DNA of 64,000 bases from Bradyrhizobium prioriisuperbiae (GTDB lineage: Bacteria > Pseudomonadota > Alphaproteobacteria > Rhizobiales > Xanthobacteraceae): NCBI RefSeq assembly GCF_032397745.1, contig NZ_CP135921.1, forward strand, positions 6,560,501 to 6,624,500, given 5' to 3'. Under the pieces are notes generated by a model. That model was not told the origin of the DNA, did no database searches, and saw only the letters and a list, made by a program, of their open reading frames with translations. Each line of letters starts with the position of its first letter. The first letter of the stretch is position 1. Below are positions 37,810-47,353 of the stretch, in pieces. A program made the translations under genes and the position numbers.

Positions 37810-39537
37810 CTACTCGCCGTCGCCTTCCGATGAGAGCCCCGGCTTGTGCGGCTCTTCCGGCACCGCGTGGGCCATCGAAGCCGGCGCGACCGGTTCCGGC
37901 AAGATCTCGGTGCCGCGTGCACCGAGCAGCCGTTCATAGGCCGAGATCAGCGTGACGTACGGATTGACCCAGAGCCAGCCGTCGCGGGTGAACACCTGAA
38001 GGTCGAAATGCAGGTGTGTCGAGGTGCCGCCAGGATAGTCCTGATAGTTCGAGACCATGCCGATTGTCTCGCCCTCGCTCACGCGCCGGCCGTTCAGCAG
38101 ACCGTCGGAGTCCATGTGCGCCGGGTTCATGTGCATGTAGCGAACGCGGATATGATCGGTCATGGTGTCGACCAGAAGAAAGGCCGCCTGCTGTGCCGGC
38201 CCCCGCACGATCACGCCGTCGCGCACCGCGACAATGGAGAAACGATTGGCCTCGCAGCGGTCGGCGCCGTCGTTGCGCATCGGACACGATGAGGGGCGGA
38301 TGTCCTGGCCCTGGTGCCCAAAGCCGCTGGCGCACTGTCCCACGCCGAAACTGCGGGTCTCGCAGAAATTGTCCTGCCAGGGATAGCTGTAATTCTCCCG
38401 GGCCGACTCGTCGAACACCAGCGGCTTGTCGTTGCGCTTGCAGCGATAGGAGCCGCCCTTGTTGTGCGGTGATGCCGTGCGGCCGGTGTAGTTGCAGTCA
38501 CCCCAGTTCAGGAACGACTGCGAATTGGCGTAGGCGGGCGCGTCATGCAGCGGAAAGCGCAGTTGGACGTAGGCGGTCGGATCGGCCCGACCGGTCTGCC
38601 CGTGATAGCCGCTGTTGGTGATGATCTCGCCGACCGGGCGATAGGTGAAATCGGGGGAGACATTGCCTGGCCGTTCGACGGCCGTGGAGACGATGTCGCC
38701 GCGCAACGGGCGCGGCTTGCCGCCATTGATCCGCAGTGCTTTCAGAAAACGCTCGGCGACAACGGAGGCCTCGCGACAGGCGAGGCGGTTGCGTCGCGGC
38801 ACGCTGTCGAGACACTGGACCGAGACCACATAGGGGATGCCGAACCGCGTGAATGCGTAGCGGAGATAACCCTCGCGCAGGGTGCGGCGCAGGTCCGGGA
38901 ATTGCTGCGACAGCGCCTTCACCGGTTCGCCCTTGCCGGCGAGCAGATCGTTGATGTCGTAGATCAGCGTCGAGCCGGTGATGTGGATCTCGACGGGACG
39001 GGCAAAAGTACGCTGCGGCAAGTCGTCGATGCTGGTCTGGGCCAGCGAGAACACCGCGTCATAGCCGGCGGGACCGGCGTCGAACATCTCCGTCCGGAAG
39101 CCGTCCTGATAATGCGCGGCTGACAGGATGGCCGTCGTGCCGCTGAGGCGGTGACCGATCAGCTCCGCTGCATCGAACGGCAGCAGGACCGGCACCGGGC
39201 TCTGGGTGATGGCCGGAAAAAATGATGCGGTGATCGCATTCAACTGCACCAGTGCAGGCCATCGCCGCGGATCGCGGCGCGGCAGACGCCGTGCGCCATT
39301 GAATGTCAGCGCGCCCACGGTCTCCGGTCGCGCATTGAATTCGCTGCGAAGCTGATCGTTGGCGGCGCGCCAGTCGGCGCGAAGCACCGTGACTGCCGGA
39401 GTCCTGAACTCTCCGGCTGCGGCCGGGACGGCAAGACAAACATTGGCCAGACAAACGATGGCTGCCAAAGCCAGACACAGGCGCCAGATTGAAAAACCGG
39501 GGGCCGCCGCTCTCGTTTGCGTGTTGCCCCCGGTCAA
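37810..39537 (-). CDS. Exported M23-family peptidase (LytM type)
   Basis: A 575-aa protein with a signal sequence (IWRLCLALAAIVCLANVCLA, about 18-37). Residues 40-380 are a long region without a clear family; the M23 metallopeptidase domain (about 400-530) has the Zn ligands in GHQGQDIRP and HLHFDLQ. The start is TTG, the only one between the last in-frame stop and the signal peptide. It lies 40 bp downstream of efp on the same strand. It probably cleaves peptidoglycan cross-links or regulates amidases. Confidence 0.85.
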   Translation of the reverse strand: MTGGNTQTRAAAPGFSIWRLCLALAAIVCLANVCLAVPAAAGEFRTPAVTVLRADWRAANDQLRSEFNARPETVGALTFNGARRLPRRDPRRWPALVQLNAITASFFPAITQSPVPVLLPFDAAELIGHRLSGTTAILSAAHYQDGFRTEMFDAGPAGYDAVFSLAQTSIDDLPQRTFARPVEIHITGSTLIYDINDLLAGKGEPVKALSQQFPDLRRTLREGYLRYAFTRFGIPYVVSVQCLDSVPRRNRLACREASVVAERFLKALRINGGKPRPLRGDIVSTAVERPGNVSPDFTYRPVGEIITNSGYHGQTGRADPTAYVQLRFPLHDAPAYANSQSFLNWGDCNYTGRTASPHNKGGSYRCKRNDKPLVFDESARENYSYPWQDNFCETRSFGVGQCASGFGHQGQDIRPSSCPMRNDGADRCEANRFSIVAVRDGVIVRGPAQQAAFLLVDTMTDHIRVRYMHMNPAHMDSDGLLNGRRVSEGETIGMVSNYQDYPGGTSTHLHFDLQVFTRDGWLWVNPYVTLISAYERLLGARGTEILPEPVAPASMAHAVPEEPHKPGLSSEGDGE

Positions 39538-39577
39538 GTCTCTGTCACCGCCGCCTGGATGTCATGTGTCGGACTGC

Positions 39578-40144
39578 TTAGTCCTTGGCGCGCTCGACGT
39601 ACGAGCCGTCTTCGGTCAGGACCACGATCCGGGTGCCGGTGCCGACGTGCGGCGGGACGGCGGTGCGCACGCCGTTGGACAGGATCGCTGGCTTGTAGGA
39701 CGACGATGCAGTCTGGCCCTTGGTCACCGGTTCGGTATCGACCACTTCGAGGGTCGCGCGCTGCGGCAAGGTGATGGCGACGGGCACGGACTCATACATC
39801 GACAGCTTGACCGTCATGTTTTCAGCCAAATACGGCGCGCCGGAACCGACCACGTCCTTCGGCACCAGGATCTGGTCGAAGGTCTCGTTGTTCATGAAAT
39901 GGAAGCCGTCGCCGTCCGAATAGAGAAAATTGTAGTCGCGGTCTTCGATGGTGGCCCGCTCGACCTGATCAGTGGTCTTGTACCGCTCGGAGACCTTCAC
40001 GCCATCGCTGATGCGTCGCATTTCGATCTGGCTGACCGGGGTTCCCTTGCCGGGATGGATGTTCTCGGCGGTCAGAACCACATATAGCTTGCCATCCATA
40101 TCGATGACGTTGCCCTTGCGAATAGAACTTGCGATGACTCTCAC
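39578..40144 (-). CDS. efp: Elongation factor P
   Basis: The 188-aa EF-P relieves ribosome stalling at polyproline. Three beta-barrel domains are expected; the modified tip loop is [10 protein letters not shown] with Lys33, equivalent to E. coli Lys34. The start codon is GTG with AGGAA upstream. It is divergent from epmA-epmB, whose products attach beta-lysine to that lysine, so a complete EpmA/EpmB system is next to its own target. Confidence 0.95.
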   Translation of the reverse strand: MRVIASSIRKGNVIDMDGKLYVVLTAENIHPGKGTPVSQIEMRRISDGVKVSERYKTTDQVERATIEDRDYNFLYSDGDGFHFMNNETFDQILVPKDVVGSGAPYLAENMTVKLSMYESVPVAITLPQRATLEVVDTEPVTKGQTASSSYKPAILSNGVRTAVPPHVGTGTRIVVLTEDGSYVERAKD

Positions 40145-40282
40145 GGATCAATTTCCTAACATTTCGGGCTGGAGCCGGGCCGGGACCGGACGTCCGGCGG
40201 CGCACGAAGCAGTTTCGGGCCGCAACATACTGATTTGCGGGTCAGATGCCAGCTTTTTAGGGCGATTCCGGGCGGAACGCGC

Positions 40283-41335
40283 ATGAACCCGGCTGATTTG
40301 CCCGCGCCATGGTGGGCTCCGACGCGCCATGCCGACCGCAGGCCGTTTTTAAGGGCCCGGGCGGCCATTACCCGGGCTTTGCGGGCCTGGTTCGAGGCGC
40401 GGGGCTTCATCGAGGTGGAAACCGGCATCCTCCAGGTCTCGCCTGGCAATGAAACCCACCTGCATGCGGCGTCGGCCCGGCTGACACTGCCCTCGGGGCA
40501 GCATTTGACCCGGTATTTCCGAACCTCGCCGGAATTCGCCTGCAAGAAGCTGCTGGCCGCCGGCGAGCCCCGGATCGTGGAATTCGCCCGGGTGTTCCGC
40601 GACCGCGAGCGCGGCGATCTGCATTTGCCCGAGTTCACCATGCTGGAATGGTATCGCGCTGGTGAGCCCTACGAGAGCGTTATGGACGACTGTGTCGCGT
40701 TGATTACAGAGGCGGCCAGAACGATGAACACCGGTAGGTTCTCGTTTCGCGGCCGCACCATTGATCCCTTTGCCGACCCGGAGCGGCTGACGGTGGCCGA
40801 TGCGTTCCATCGCCTGGCCGGCATCGACCTGCTGGCGACGGTGGTGGATGGCCAGCCGGACCGCGCGGCGCTGGCTGACGCCGCGGCGACATCGGTCCGC
40901 GTCAGCGATGACGACACCTGGTCGGATATCTTCAGTAAGGTGCTGGTCGCCCATATCGAGCCGAAACTGGGGCAGGGGCAGATCACGGTGCTCCATGATT
41001 ATCCAGCGCCGGAGGCGGCGCTGGCGCGCGTCAAGCCGTCCGACCCGCGGGTCGCGGAACGCTTCGAGATCTATGCCTGCGGTGTCGAACTCGCGAACGG
41101 CTTTGCCGAACTGACCGACGCCGCCGAGCAGCGCAGCCGTTTCACCGAAGCCATGGACGAGAAGGAACGGCGTTATGGCGAGCGTTATCCGCTCGACGAG
41201 GATTTTCTTGCGGCTGTTGCCAGGATGCCTCCAGCCAGTGGTGTCGCGCTCGGGCTCGACCGGCTGGTGATGCTGGCAGCGGGTGCGGTCCGCATCGACC
41301 AGGTGGTGTGGGCGCCACCGGAGGCGAGCGTGTGA
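40283..41335 (+). CDS. epmA: EF-P--(R)-beta-lysine ligase EpmA
   Basis: A 350-aa paralogue of class II lysyl-tRNA synthetase without an anticodon domain (also GenX/PoxA). Class II motifs are visible: motif 2 VFRDRERGDLHLPEFTMLEW and motif 3 GVALGLDRLVMLA near the end. It activates beta-lysine and joins it to Lys33 of EF-P. ATG 40283 is used; an earlier in-frame start would add unrelated residues. The stop overlaps the epmB start (TGATG). Confidence 0.93.
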   Translation: MNPADLPAPWWAPTRHADRRPFLRARAAITRALRAWFEARGFIEVETGILQVSPGNETHLHAASARLTLPSGQHLTRYFRTSPEFACKKLLAAGEPRIVEFARVFRDRERGDLHLPEFTMLEWYRAGEPYESVMDDCVALITEAARTMNTGRFSFRGRTIDPFADPERLTVADAFHRLAGIDLLATVVDGQPDRAALADAAATSVRVSDDDTWSDIFSKVLVAHIEPKLGQGQITVLHDYPAPEAALARVKPSDPRVAERFEIYACGVELANGFAELTDAAEQRSRFTEAMDEKERRYGERYPLDEDFLAAVARMPPASGVALGLDRLVMLAAGAVRIDQVVWAPPEASV

Positions 41336-42405
41336 TGACCAAATCGAATGTGGCAGCGACGCTGCGAACCGCCGACGATCTGATTGTGCAGGGATTGGCG
41401 CCCGCCCACGCGCGCGCGGATCTCGACAAGGTCGCGGCGCGGTACGCCATTGCCGTCACGCCGGATGTCGCCGCGCTGATCGATCCGAACGACCCGAACG
41501 ATCCGATTGCGCGGCAGTATATTCCGTCGCCGGATGAACTGGTCGCGCGGCCGGGCGAACGTCCCGATCCGATTGGCGACCATGCGCACGCGCCGGTGCC
41601 CGGCATCGTGCATCGTTACCCAGATCGCGTGCTGCTCAAGCTCGTGCATGTCTGCGCGGTGTATTGCCGTTTCTGCTTCCGCCGCGAAATGGTCGGGCCC
41701 GGCAAGGACAGCGCGCTGTCGCAGCAGGCCTATGCCGATGCGCTCGGCTATATCCGCGCCCACCCCGAGATCTGGGAGGTGATCCTGACCGGTGGCGATC
41801 CGCTGATGCTGTCGTCCCGACGCCTTGCCGAGATCATGGGCGATCTCGCCGCAATCCCGCACGTCAGGATCATCCGGCTGCACACCCGCATTCCGGTGGC
41901 CGATCCGGCGCGGATCAGCGCCGAGGTGATCGACGCCTTGCGGGTCAAGGATGCGACGGTCTGGGTGGCGCTTCATGCCAATCATCCGCGCGAATTCACC
42001 GCCAAGGCGCGAGATGCCTGCGCGCGGCTGGTCGACGCCGGCATTCCGATGGTCAGCCAGTCGGTGCTGCTGCGCGGCGTCAATGACGATGCGCCGACGC
42101 TGGAAGCGTTGATGCGGACGTTCGTCGAAAACCGCGTCAAACCGTATTACCTGCATCATGGAGATCTCGCGCCGGGCACGGCCCATCTGCGGACCACCAT
42201 CGCGACCGGCCAGGAGCTGATGCGAACCTTGCGAGGCCGCGTCTCCGGATTGTGTCAGCCGGATTATGTGCTCGATATTCCGGGAGGCCATGGCAAGGCA
42301 CCGATCGGGCCGGCCTATCTGTCGCAGGAGCCTGAGAGGCCAGCCGACTCACGGTACCGTATCGTCGACTACTGCGGCGATGTTCACACTTACGTGTCTG
42401 AATAG
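41335..42405 (+). CDS. epmB: EF-P beta-lysylation lysine 2,3-aminomutase EpmB
   Basis: A 356-aa radical-SAM, PLP-dependent enzyme that makes (R)-beta-lysine from lysine. The cluster motif CAVYCRFC is at Cys107, Cys111 and Cys114 (CxxxCxxC), and PLP/SAM motifs such as LTGGDPLMLS follow. Because it is coupled to epmA, EF-P modification is a better assignment than catabolic KamA. epmC (hydroxylase) is not seen. Confidence 0.93.
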   Translation: MTKSNVAATLRTADDLIVQGLAPAHARADLDKVAARYAIAVTPDVAALIDPNDPNDPIARQYIPSPDELVARPGERPDPIGDHAHAPVPGIVHRYPDRVLLKLVHVCAVYCRFCFRREMVGPGKDSALSQQAYADALGYIRAHPEIWEVILTGGDPLMLSSRRLAEIMGDLAAIPHVRIIRLHTRIPVADPARISAEVIDALRVKDATVWVALHANHPREFTAKARDACARLVDAGIPMVSQSVLLRGVNDDAPTLEALMRTFVENRVKPYYLHHGDLAPGTAHLRTTIATGQELMRTLRGRVSGLCQPDYVLDIPGGHGKAPIGPAYLSQEPERPADSRYRIVDYCGDVHTYVSE

Positions 42406-42417
42406 TTCTGTGTTGAA

Positions 42418-42624
42418 ATGACGCAACCGGAGTCGCCACGGGATCCGAACGGCAATGATGACAGTAATCGGGCTGTTGAAAACGCCGTGATGATCGGCTT
42501 TTTTGTAGTCCTGGTGGCTGCGGGCGTGTGGCTGTTAAGTACAATGGCTGACGTGCGCAAGGTACAGGATTGTGCAGCCCAGGGCCGACGCAATTGCGGA
42601 ACAGTTACCGGGCGTTCGGAGTAG
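42418..42624 (+). CDS. Small single-TM membrane protein
   Basis: A 68-aa protein with a polar N-terminus of 24 residues, one hydrophobic helix (VMIGFFVVLVAAGVWLL) and a short tail with two Cys (QDCAAQGRRNCG). Function unknown; of a style common in Bradyrhizobiaceae. It follows epmB by 12 bp. Confidence 0.6.
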   Translation: MTQPESPRDPNGNDDSNRAVENAVMIGFFVVLVAAGVWLLSTMADVRKVQDCAAQGRRNCGTVTGRSE

Positions 42625-42659
42625 AATGTGTCGAAGCGATCAATACTGGGAGATTTAAA

Positions 42660-42908
42660 ATGTCGCGGCTGATCACTGCAATCTTCATCCTTTCGTTGGC
42701 GAGCGGCGGCGCGGCGATCGCGCAGAGCGGTGGAACATCCGCCAAGTCGGGCGGCCTTCCGCAGGCGCCGGTCGGCCATCGTCAGCCGACCAAGGCCGAC
42801 GTTTCCAAGGCGGAATCGAAGGACAATCGCGGCCTGCTCGGTGCTGACGCAGCTGCGGCCGACAAAGAGCTCGATCGCAAGATCAAGAACATCTGCCGCG
42901 GCTGCTGA
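42660..42908 (+). CDS. Small exported protein, unknown function
   Basis: An 82-aa protein with a signal peptide (MSRLITAIFILSLASGGAAIA, cleaved before Gln-22) and a charged helical mature part ending ICRGC. No family recognised. GGGAG lies upstream of ATG 42660. Confidence 0.65.
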   Translation: MSRLITAIFILSLASGGAAIAQSGGTSAKSGGLPQAPVGHRQPTKADVSKAESKDNRGLLGADAAAADKELDRKIKNICRGC

Positions 42909-42945
42909 TTATCTGACGTTGCCAATTGCTTGACGTTGTCGTGGG

Positions 42946-43518
42946 TCAGCGGCTTCGTGCGGCGAGCGCCATGCTGATCAGCGAGGTGCCGCCGAACACC
43001 AGATTGATACCGACCAGAAGTCCGATGGCCCATGCCGCGGAGCCGGGCAGGCCGGTGACGATGATTGCGGCCATGACCAGGTCGACGACGCCGGCGGCGA
43101 TCAGCCAGCCCCAGCGCTCGGACAATTGCTTGCGGTGAGCGAGCGCGTACATGATGGTGGCGACGCCTTCCATGGTGAAGTACACGCCGACCACGATGGT
43201 CAGCGAGAGCGTGCCTTGCACCGGCCACAGCAACAGGATGATGCCGGCGGCAGCGGCGAGGATGGCCGACATCAGCGACCATGTGAATCCCGGCAGTCCG
43301 CGGGCGGAAAACGTCAGGATGAACTGGATGATGCCGCTGACCAGAAACATCCATCCGAGAAAGATCGTGATGGCGAGGCTGGCGAGCGGTGGCACGATGA
43401 TCGCGGCGAGGCCGAGGATCACCAGCACGATGCCCTCGATCAGGAACGCCTTCCAGTGATCGCGAACCGCTGCGGTCATTTTGGTCTGCAGGCGCGTGAT
43501 GTCGTCGGGAAGTGTCAT
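42946..43518 (-). CDS. HdeD-family (DUF308) membrane protein
   Basis: A 190-aa protein with six hydrophobic segments in the paired pattern of HdeD/DUF308 proteins (AFLIEGIVLVILGLAAII, then GWMFLVSGIIQF). In E. coli HdeD is linked to acid resistance; here the role is unknown. AGGAGA precedes the start. Convergent with the small exported protein gene. Confidence 0.82.
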   Translation of the reverse strand: MTLPDDITRLQTKMTAAVRDHWKAFLIEGIVLVILGLAAIIVPPLASLAITIFLGWMFLVSGIIQFILTFSARGLPGFTWSLMSAILAAAAGIILLLWPVQGTLSLTIVVGVYFTMEGVATIMYALAHRKQLSERWGWLIAAGVVDLVMAAIIVTGLPGSAAWAIGLLVGINLVFGGTSLISMALAARSR

Positions 43519-43626
43519 CGCATGTCTCCTGTCATCGGCTGCATGCTGTCTGGAGACAGTCTAGCGCCGGCCGTTGCGTCCTGACAACAAGCGGCTGTTG
43601 CTGTCTGTTCCCATTGAATCGCGACG

Positions 43627-43659
43627 CAAAAAAATGCCCCCGGGGAATCCCGAGGGCAT
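43627..43659 (-). terminator. Rho-independent terminator of the cyclase gene
   Basis: ATGCCC...GGGCAT stem (43634-43659) with inner CGGG/CCCG pairs; on the minus strand it is followed by T7 (complement of 43627-43634). It lies about 40 nt after the cyclase-family stop at 43697. Confidence 0.85.
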
Positions 43660-43696
43660 GACAAAGACGAACCAATCAACTCGGACGTCGGCGGCT

Positions 43697-44473
43697 TCAG
43701 CCGTCGATGATCGCCACGGCGCGGGTCCATCCCGCGGAGGCCCGCTCGATCTTGACCGGGAAGCACGACACCATGAATCCGGTCGACGGCAGCTGCTCGA
43801 GATTGTGCAGTTTCTCGATGTGGCAATAGCCGATGTGGCGGCCGGCCTTGTGGCCTTCCCAGATCAGGCTGGCATCCTTGGTTTCGGCATATTTCTTGGC
43901 GGTGTAGACAAACGGCGCATCCCAGCTCCAGCCGTCGATGCCGGTCAGCCGCACGCCGCGCTCCAAGAGATACATGGTGGCCTCGTAGCCCATGCCGCAG
44001 CCCGAGGTAACGTAGTCCTGCCGGCCGTATTTGATCCCGGCGCTGGTGTTGACCACCACGATCTCGAGCGGCTTCAGGGTGTGGCCGATGCGTTTCAACT
44101 CCGCCTCGACATCGGCGGCGGTGACGACATAGCCGTCAGCGAAGTGCCGGAAGTCGAGCTTGACGCCGGGCTGCAGGCACCAGTCCAGCGGCACTTCATC
44201 GATGGTCCAGGACCGCTCGCCGCGATTCATGGTGGGATGGAAATGGTAGGGGGCATCGAGATGGGTGCCGTTGTGGGTTGAGAGATTGACTTGCTCCACC
44301 GCCCAGCCCTGGCCATCGGGCAGGTCTTCCGCCTTCAGCCCGTCGAAGAATTGCAGCATGCGCGGCAATCCCTGCTGGTGATCGATGTACTGAATGGTTG
44401 GATGACCGCCCGGCGGATCGGCGGGCACGTCATTCTGCAGCGGAACGGAAATATCGATCAGTCGTCGCGCCAT
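43697..44473 (-). CDS. Cyclase-family (kynurenine formamidase-like) metal hydrolase
   Basis: A 258-aa protein of the Cyclase (PF04199) superfamily. Metal ligands lie in STHNGTHLDAPYHF (His67, His71, Asp73), and a further conserved segment is TGIDGWSWDAPF. Members hydrolyse formylkynurenine, isatin or other cyclic amides. The start at 44473 has family similarity from the first residues. It lies beside an FAH-family gene on the same strand and close to an ABC uptake system, so a shared catabolic path is likely. Confidence 0.85.
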   Translation of the reverse strand: MARRLIDISVPLQNDVPADPPGGHPTIQYIDHQQGLPRMLQFFDGLKAEDLPDGQGWAVEQVNLSTHNGTHLDAPYHFHPTMNRGERSWTIDEVPLDWCLQPGVKLDFRHFADGYVVTAADVEAELKRIGHTLKPLEIVVVNTSAGIKYGRQDYVTSGCGMGYEATMYLLERGVRLTGIDGWSWDAPFVYTAKKYAETKDASLIWEGHKAGRHIGYCHIEKLHNLEQLPSTGFMVSCFPVKIERASAGWTRAVAIIDG

Positions 44474-44621
44474 GGCGTTTTGGTCTCCCGGATGTGATGT
44501 CGGAGTATTTTTAAACGAAGCATTATCAGACGAAGTGAGTACCGCTTCGCATCGAGGGCGCGCGTCAAAACAAAATTGATGACGCGCCGTCAGGCGTGGG
44601 GTCGATGTGGCACTGTGTCGA

Positions 44622-45611
44622 TCAGGCGTCCTGCCGTTCGACCTTGTTCTTGAGAACGCCGATTTTCTCGATCTCGAGCTCGATGGTGTCACCGTGTTCG
44701 AGGAAATGCCCGATCTCGAGACCGCAGCCGTTGCCGACAGTGCCGGAGCCGATGAATTCACCGGGCATCAGGGTTTCATCCTTGGTGACATGTTCGATGA
44801 TTTCCTCGAACGAGAACAGCATGCCGTCGCTGACGCCGCGCGAGCGTCGCTCACCATTCACCCGCACTTCCATTGCGAGCTTGGCGGGATCGCCGATCTC
44901 GTCCGCGGTCACGATCCAGGGCCCGAGCACGTTGCCGCCATCGAAACTCTTGCCCTTGAGTGGGCCGAGGCGGCCTTCCATTTCGATGCGCTGGGCATCG
45001 CGCGCCGAGAAGTCATTGAAGATGGTGAAGCCGAAGATGTGATCCCTGGCCTTGCTCGCCGGGATATTGGCGCCCTTGCCCTTGGTGATCATTCCGAGCT
45101 CGAGTTCATAGTCCATCACCTGGCTATAGCGCGGCCATTTCACCGTGGTGTTGGTGCCGCGCACGCTGAAGCGGTTGGTGATGTAGAGGATTGGCTGCTT
45201 GCGATAGATCTCGGGCAGTTCGGGCAGGGGCTCGGCGTCGATCCGCGCCAGCTCAGCCGTATCGCCCTTGTTGCGGGCGGCCAGCTTTCGCATGCCGCGC
45301 GGGGACTGCAGGATGTGAATCGGGAACGACATGCCGTCGCGCATCTGCCGCGGTTCGGGCAGCGGGGCCAGGATTTCGGCTCCGGCGACCGGCACCGAGA
45401 GGTCTTGATCCTTGCCGTAGGTTTCGAAGGCCGCGCGCGCATCGTCGAGCCCCGACGGGCCGGCGTCGATCAAGCTCAGCATTGATTCAAAAGCGGAATT
45501 TGGCTTTCCGCTGCGCCCGGCGGCGGCTGCAAGATCGAAAATCCGGGCATCGCCGCCATGGACCAGTCCGATCCGGTTCTGGCCGTTGGTTCGGTATGTC
45601 GCAAGCTTCAT
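44622..45611 (-). CDS. Fumarylacetoacetate hydrolase (FAH) family protein
   Basis: A 329-aa member of the FAH fold. Metal ligands lie in YELELGMITKGKG, and FNDFSARDAQRIEM is the family motif; GSGTVGNGCGLEIG lies in the substrate-loop region. These enzymes split C-C bonds of diketo acids or hydrate/decarboxylate aromatic meta-cleavage products. It is divergent from the SBP gene across 95 bp that contains a 9-bp inverted repeat. Confidence 0.88.
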   Translation of the reverse strand: MKLATYRTNGQNRIGLVHGGDARIFDLAAAAGRSGKPNSAFESMLSLIDAGPSGLDDARAAFETYGKDQDLSVPVAGAEILAPLPEPRQMRDGMSFPIHILQSPRGMRKLAARNKGDTAELARIDAEPLPELPEIYRKQPILYITNRFSVRGTNTTVKWPRYSQVMDYELELGMITKGKGANIPASKARDHIFGFTIFNDFSARDAQRIEMEGRLGPLKGKSFDGGNVLGPWIVTADEIGDPAKLAMEVRVNGERRSRGVSDGMLFSFEEIIEHVTKDETLMPGEFIGSGTVGNGCGLEIGHFLEHGDTIELEIEKIGVLKNKVERQDA

Positions 45612-45620
45612 GAGACGTCT

Positions 45621-45674
45621 CCTCTTGTTCTTTCAAAAAATATATGATCAAAAATAATATCGATAAACAAGAGG
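45621..45674. promoter_or_regulatory. Inverted repeat in the divergent FAH/SBP promoter region
   Basis: CCTCTTGTT (45621-45629) and AACAAGAGG (45666-45674) are perfect 9-bp inverted arms 36 bp apart. The A/T-rich DNA between them (45630-45665) probably holds both promoters. A GntR gene in the adjacent operon makes autoregulation here plausible, though the left arm also serves as the ribosome site of the FAH gene. Confidence 0.35.
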
Positions 45675-45706
45675 CGATGCAGAAAATCGCATTCCGGGAG
45701 GGACGT

Positions 45707-46633
45707 ATGAGAAAATGGTGGATCGGACTGGCCGCGGCTGCGGGGATGGCTTTGTCCGGGAGCGCGCACGCGCAGAAAATCCTGATCGGCTGCACGGCGA
45801 CGACGGACTGCGCGTCGGCCATGGTCGCGGCCGACGAAGGCATCTTCAAAAAGCACGGCCTTGATGCCGAGATGCTGCTGATCGGCATCAACTCGAATAT
45901 CCCGGCCGCGGTGCTCTCGAACTCGATTCAGATCGGCGGCCCCACCTCGACGGTGTTTCTGCAGTCGGTCGATGGCGGACTGGACCTGGTCGCGATCGCA
46001 GGTGCCTCGATCATGAACAAGACGTCCAACGACGCGATTGCGGCATTCGTACGCAACGGCGTCGAGATCAGGGACGCGAAGGATTTCGTCGGCAAGAAAG
46101 TCGGCGCGCCTGGGCTGGGCGCCTTCCTGCACGTGCTGTTTCGCAAATGGCTGATGGAGAAGGGTGTCGATCCGAAGAGCGTCAATTTCGTCGAGGTCAC
46201 GTTCCCGACCATGAACGATGTCCTGAAGTCGGGGACCGTCGACGCGGTGCTGACCGCGGAACCGTTCGTCGCGCGCATGACTGCCGCGGGCACCGGTTAT
46301 GTCGGCGCGCGCTACGGTGCGGAGCTTGCGCGTACCGAGCCGATCATCTTCTATGCGGCATCGCGCGACTGGGCCGAGAAGAATCCGGACATCGTCAAGA
46401 AATTCCGCGCGGCCATTGCTGAAGCCGCGCCTCTCGTCAATACGGACCGCGACAAGGCGGGGGCTGCCATCTCCAAGTTCACCAAGCAGCCGCTTGAACT
46501 GGTCAAGATCGCGCCGCCCAACTATTCCGAGCCCGTGCTCAAGTCCGAGCAACTGGCGTGGTGGATCGACGTGATGGGGCAGCAAAAGATGCTGCAATCG
46601 AAGCTCGATCTGGGCAAACTGATACTGAAATAA
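45707..46633 (+). CDS. ABC transporter substrate-binding protein, NMT1/SsuA-like
   Basis: A 308-aa periplasmic binding protein with a signal peptide (MRKWWIGLAAAAGMALSGSAHA, about 1-22). The mature part has the nitrate/sulfonate/taurine-type pattern (AADEGIFKKHGLDAEM, FVGKKVGAPGLG). ATG 45707 has GGGAGG upstream; in-frame ATGs at 45677 and 45644 are less likely. It heads an operon with a GntR regulator, ATPase and two permeases. The ligand is unknown. Confidence 0.87.
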   Translation: MRKWWIGLAAAAGMALSGSAHAQKILIGCTATTDCASAMVAADEGIFKKHGLDAEMLLIGINSNIPAAVLSNSIQIGGPTSTVFLQSVDGGLDLVAIAGASIMNKTSNDAIAAFVRNGVEIRDAKDFVGKKVGAPGLGAFLHVLFRKWLMEKGVDPKSVNFVEVTFPTMNDVLKSGTVDAVLTAEPFVARMTAAGTGYVGARYGAELARTEPIIFYAASRDWAEKNPDIVKKFRAAIAEAAPLVNTDRDKAGAAISKFTKQPLELVKIAPPNYSEPVLKSEQLAWWIDVMGQQKMLQSKLDLGKLILK

Positions 46634-46651
46634 CACCAGCAGGTTGTCCCG

Positions 46652-47353
46652 ATGGCTGCTCCGCGCACCGCCGTTGTCGAAGGTCCGGTTTCGGATACGC
46701 TGAGCGAGCGGGCTGCGGGCCTGCTCCAGCGCGATATCCTCGCCGGTACGCTGGCGCCGGGGGCGCGGCTCGGGATCGTCGAGCTCGCGCAACGCTATGA
46801 GATCGGCGCCACGCCGCTGCGGGAAGGGCTGTCGCGGCTGGTGTCCCGCGGCCTGATCGTGGCGATCGGGCAGCGTGGCTTCCGTGTCGCCGATGTCAGC
46901 CGCGACGATCTCGCCGATATCACCAAGATCCGCTCCGTGATCGAGGTCGAAGCTTTGCGGCTGGCGATGGAGCAGGGCGGCGACGCCTGGGAGGCCGGCA
47001 TCATCTCCGCGCTGCATCAGTTGCGCCGCTACATCGAGCGCAGCGGCAAGCACTTCAGCGAGGGGGCCGAGGATTTCGACACCCTGCACAAGAGTTTCCA
47101 CACCTCGATCCTGCAGGCCTGCGGTTCGCCGCGGCTGTTGGCGGCGCACTCCGATCTCTATGACCAGGCCTACCGCTATCGCCGGGTGATGATGCGCGGC
47201 TTCGACGACGGCCAGCAATTCTTCGCCATCCACCAGACGCTGGCGGAACGGGTGATGGCACGCGATATCGACCCCGCCTGCACCATGCTGGTGGGTCATC
47301 TCCAGTCCACCCTCAATTTCGTCTATCCGCCCGAAGGAGGCAGCACATCTTGA
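46652..47353 (+). CDS. GntR-family regulator (FCD/FadR type)
   Basis: A 233-aa regulator. Winged helix at about 17-85 (LQRDILAGTLAPGARLGIVELA, TPLREGLSRLVSRGL), then a helical FCD ligand domain (about 95-225) with metal-type residues in DFDTLHKSFHTSIL. FCD regulators usually sense small organic acids. It sits inside the transport operon, between the binding protein and ATPase genes, so it likely controls this cluster and the divergent FAH/cyclase genes. Confidence 0.9.
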   Translation: MAAPRTAVVEGPVSDTLSERAAGLLQRDILAGTLAPGARLGIVELAQRYEIGATPLREGLSRLVSRGLIVAIGQRGFRVADVSRDDLADITKIRSVIEVEALRLAMEQGGDAWEAGIISALHQLRRYIERSGKHFSEGAEDFDTLHKSFHTSILQACGSPRLLAAHSDLYDQAYRYRRVMMRGFDDGQQFFAIHQTLAERVMARDIDPACTMLVGHLQSTLNFVYPPEGGSTS

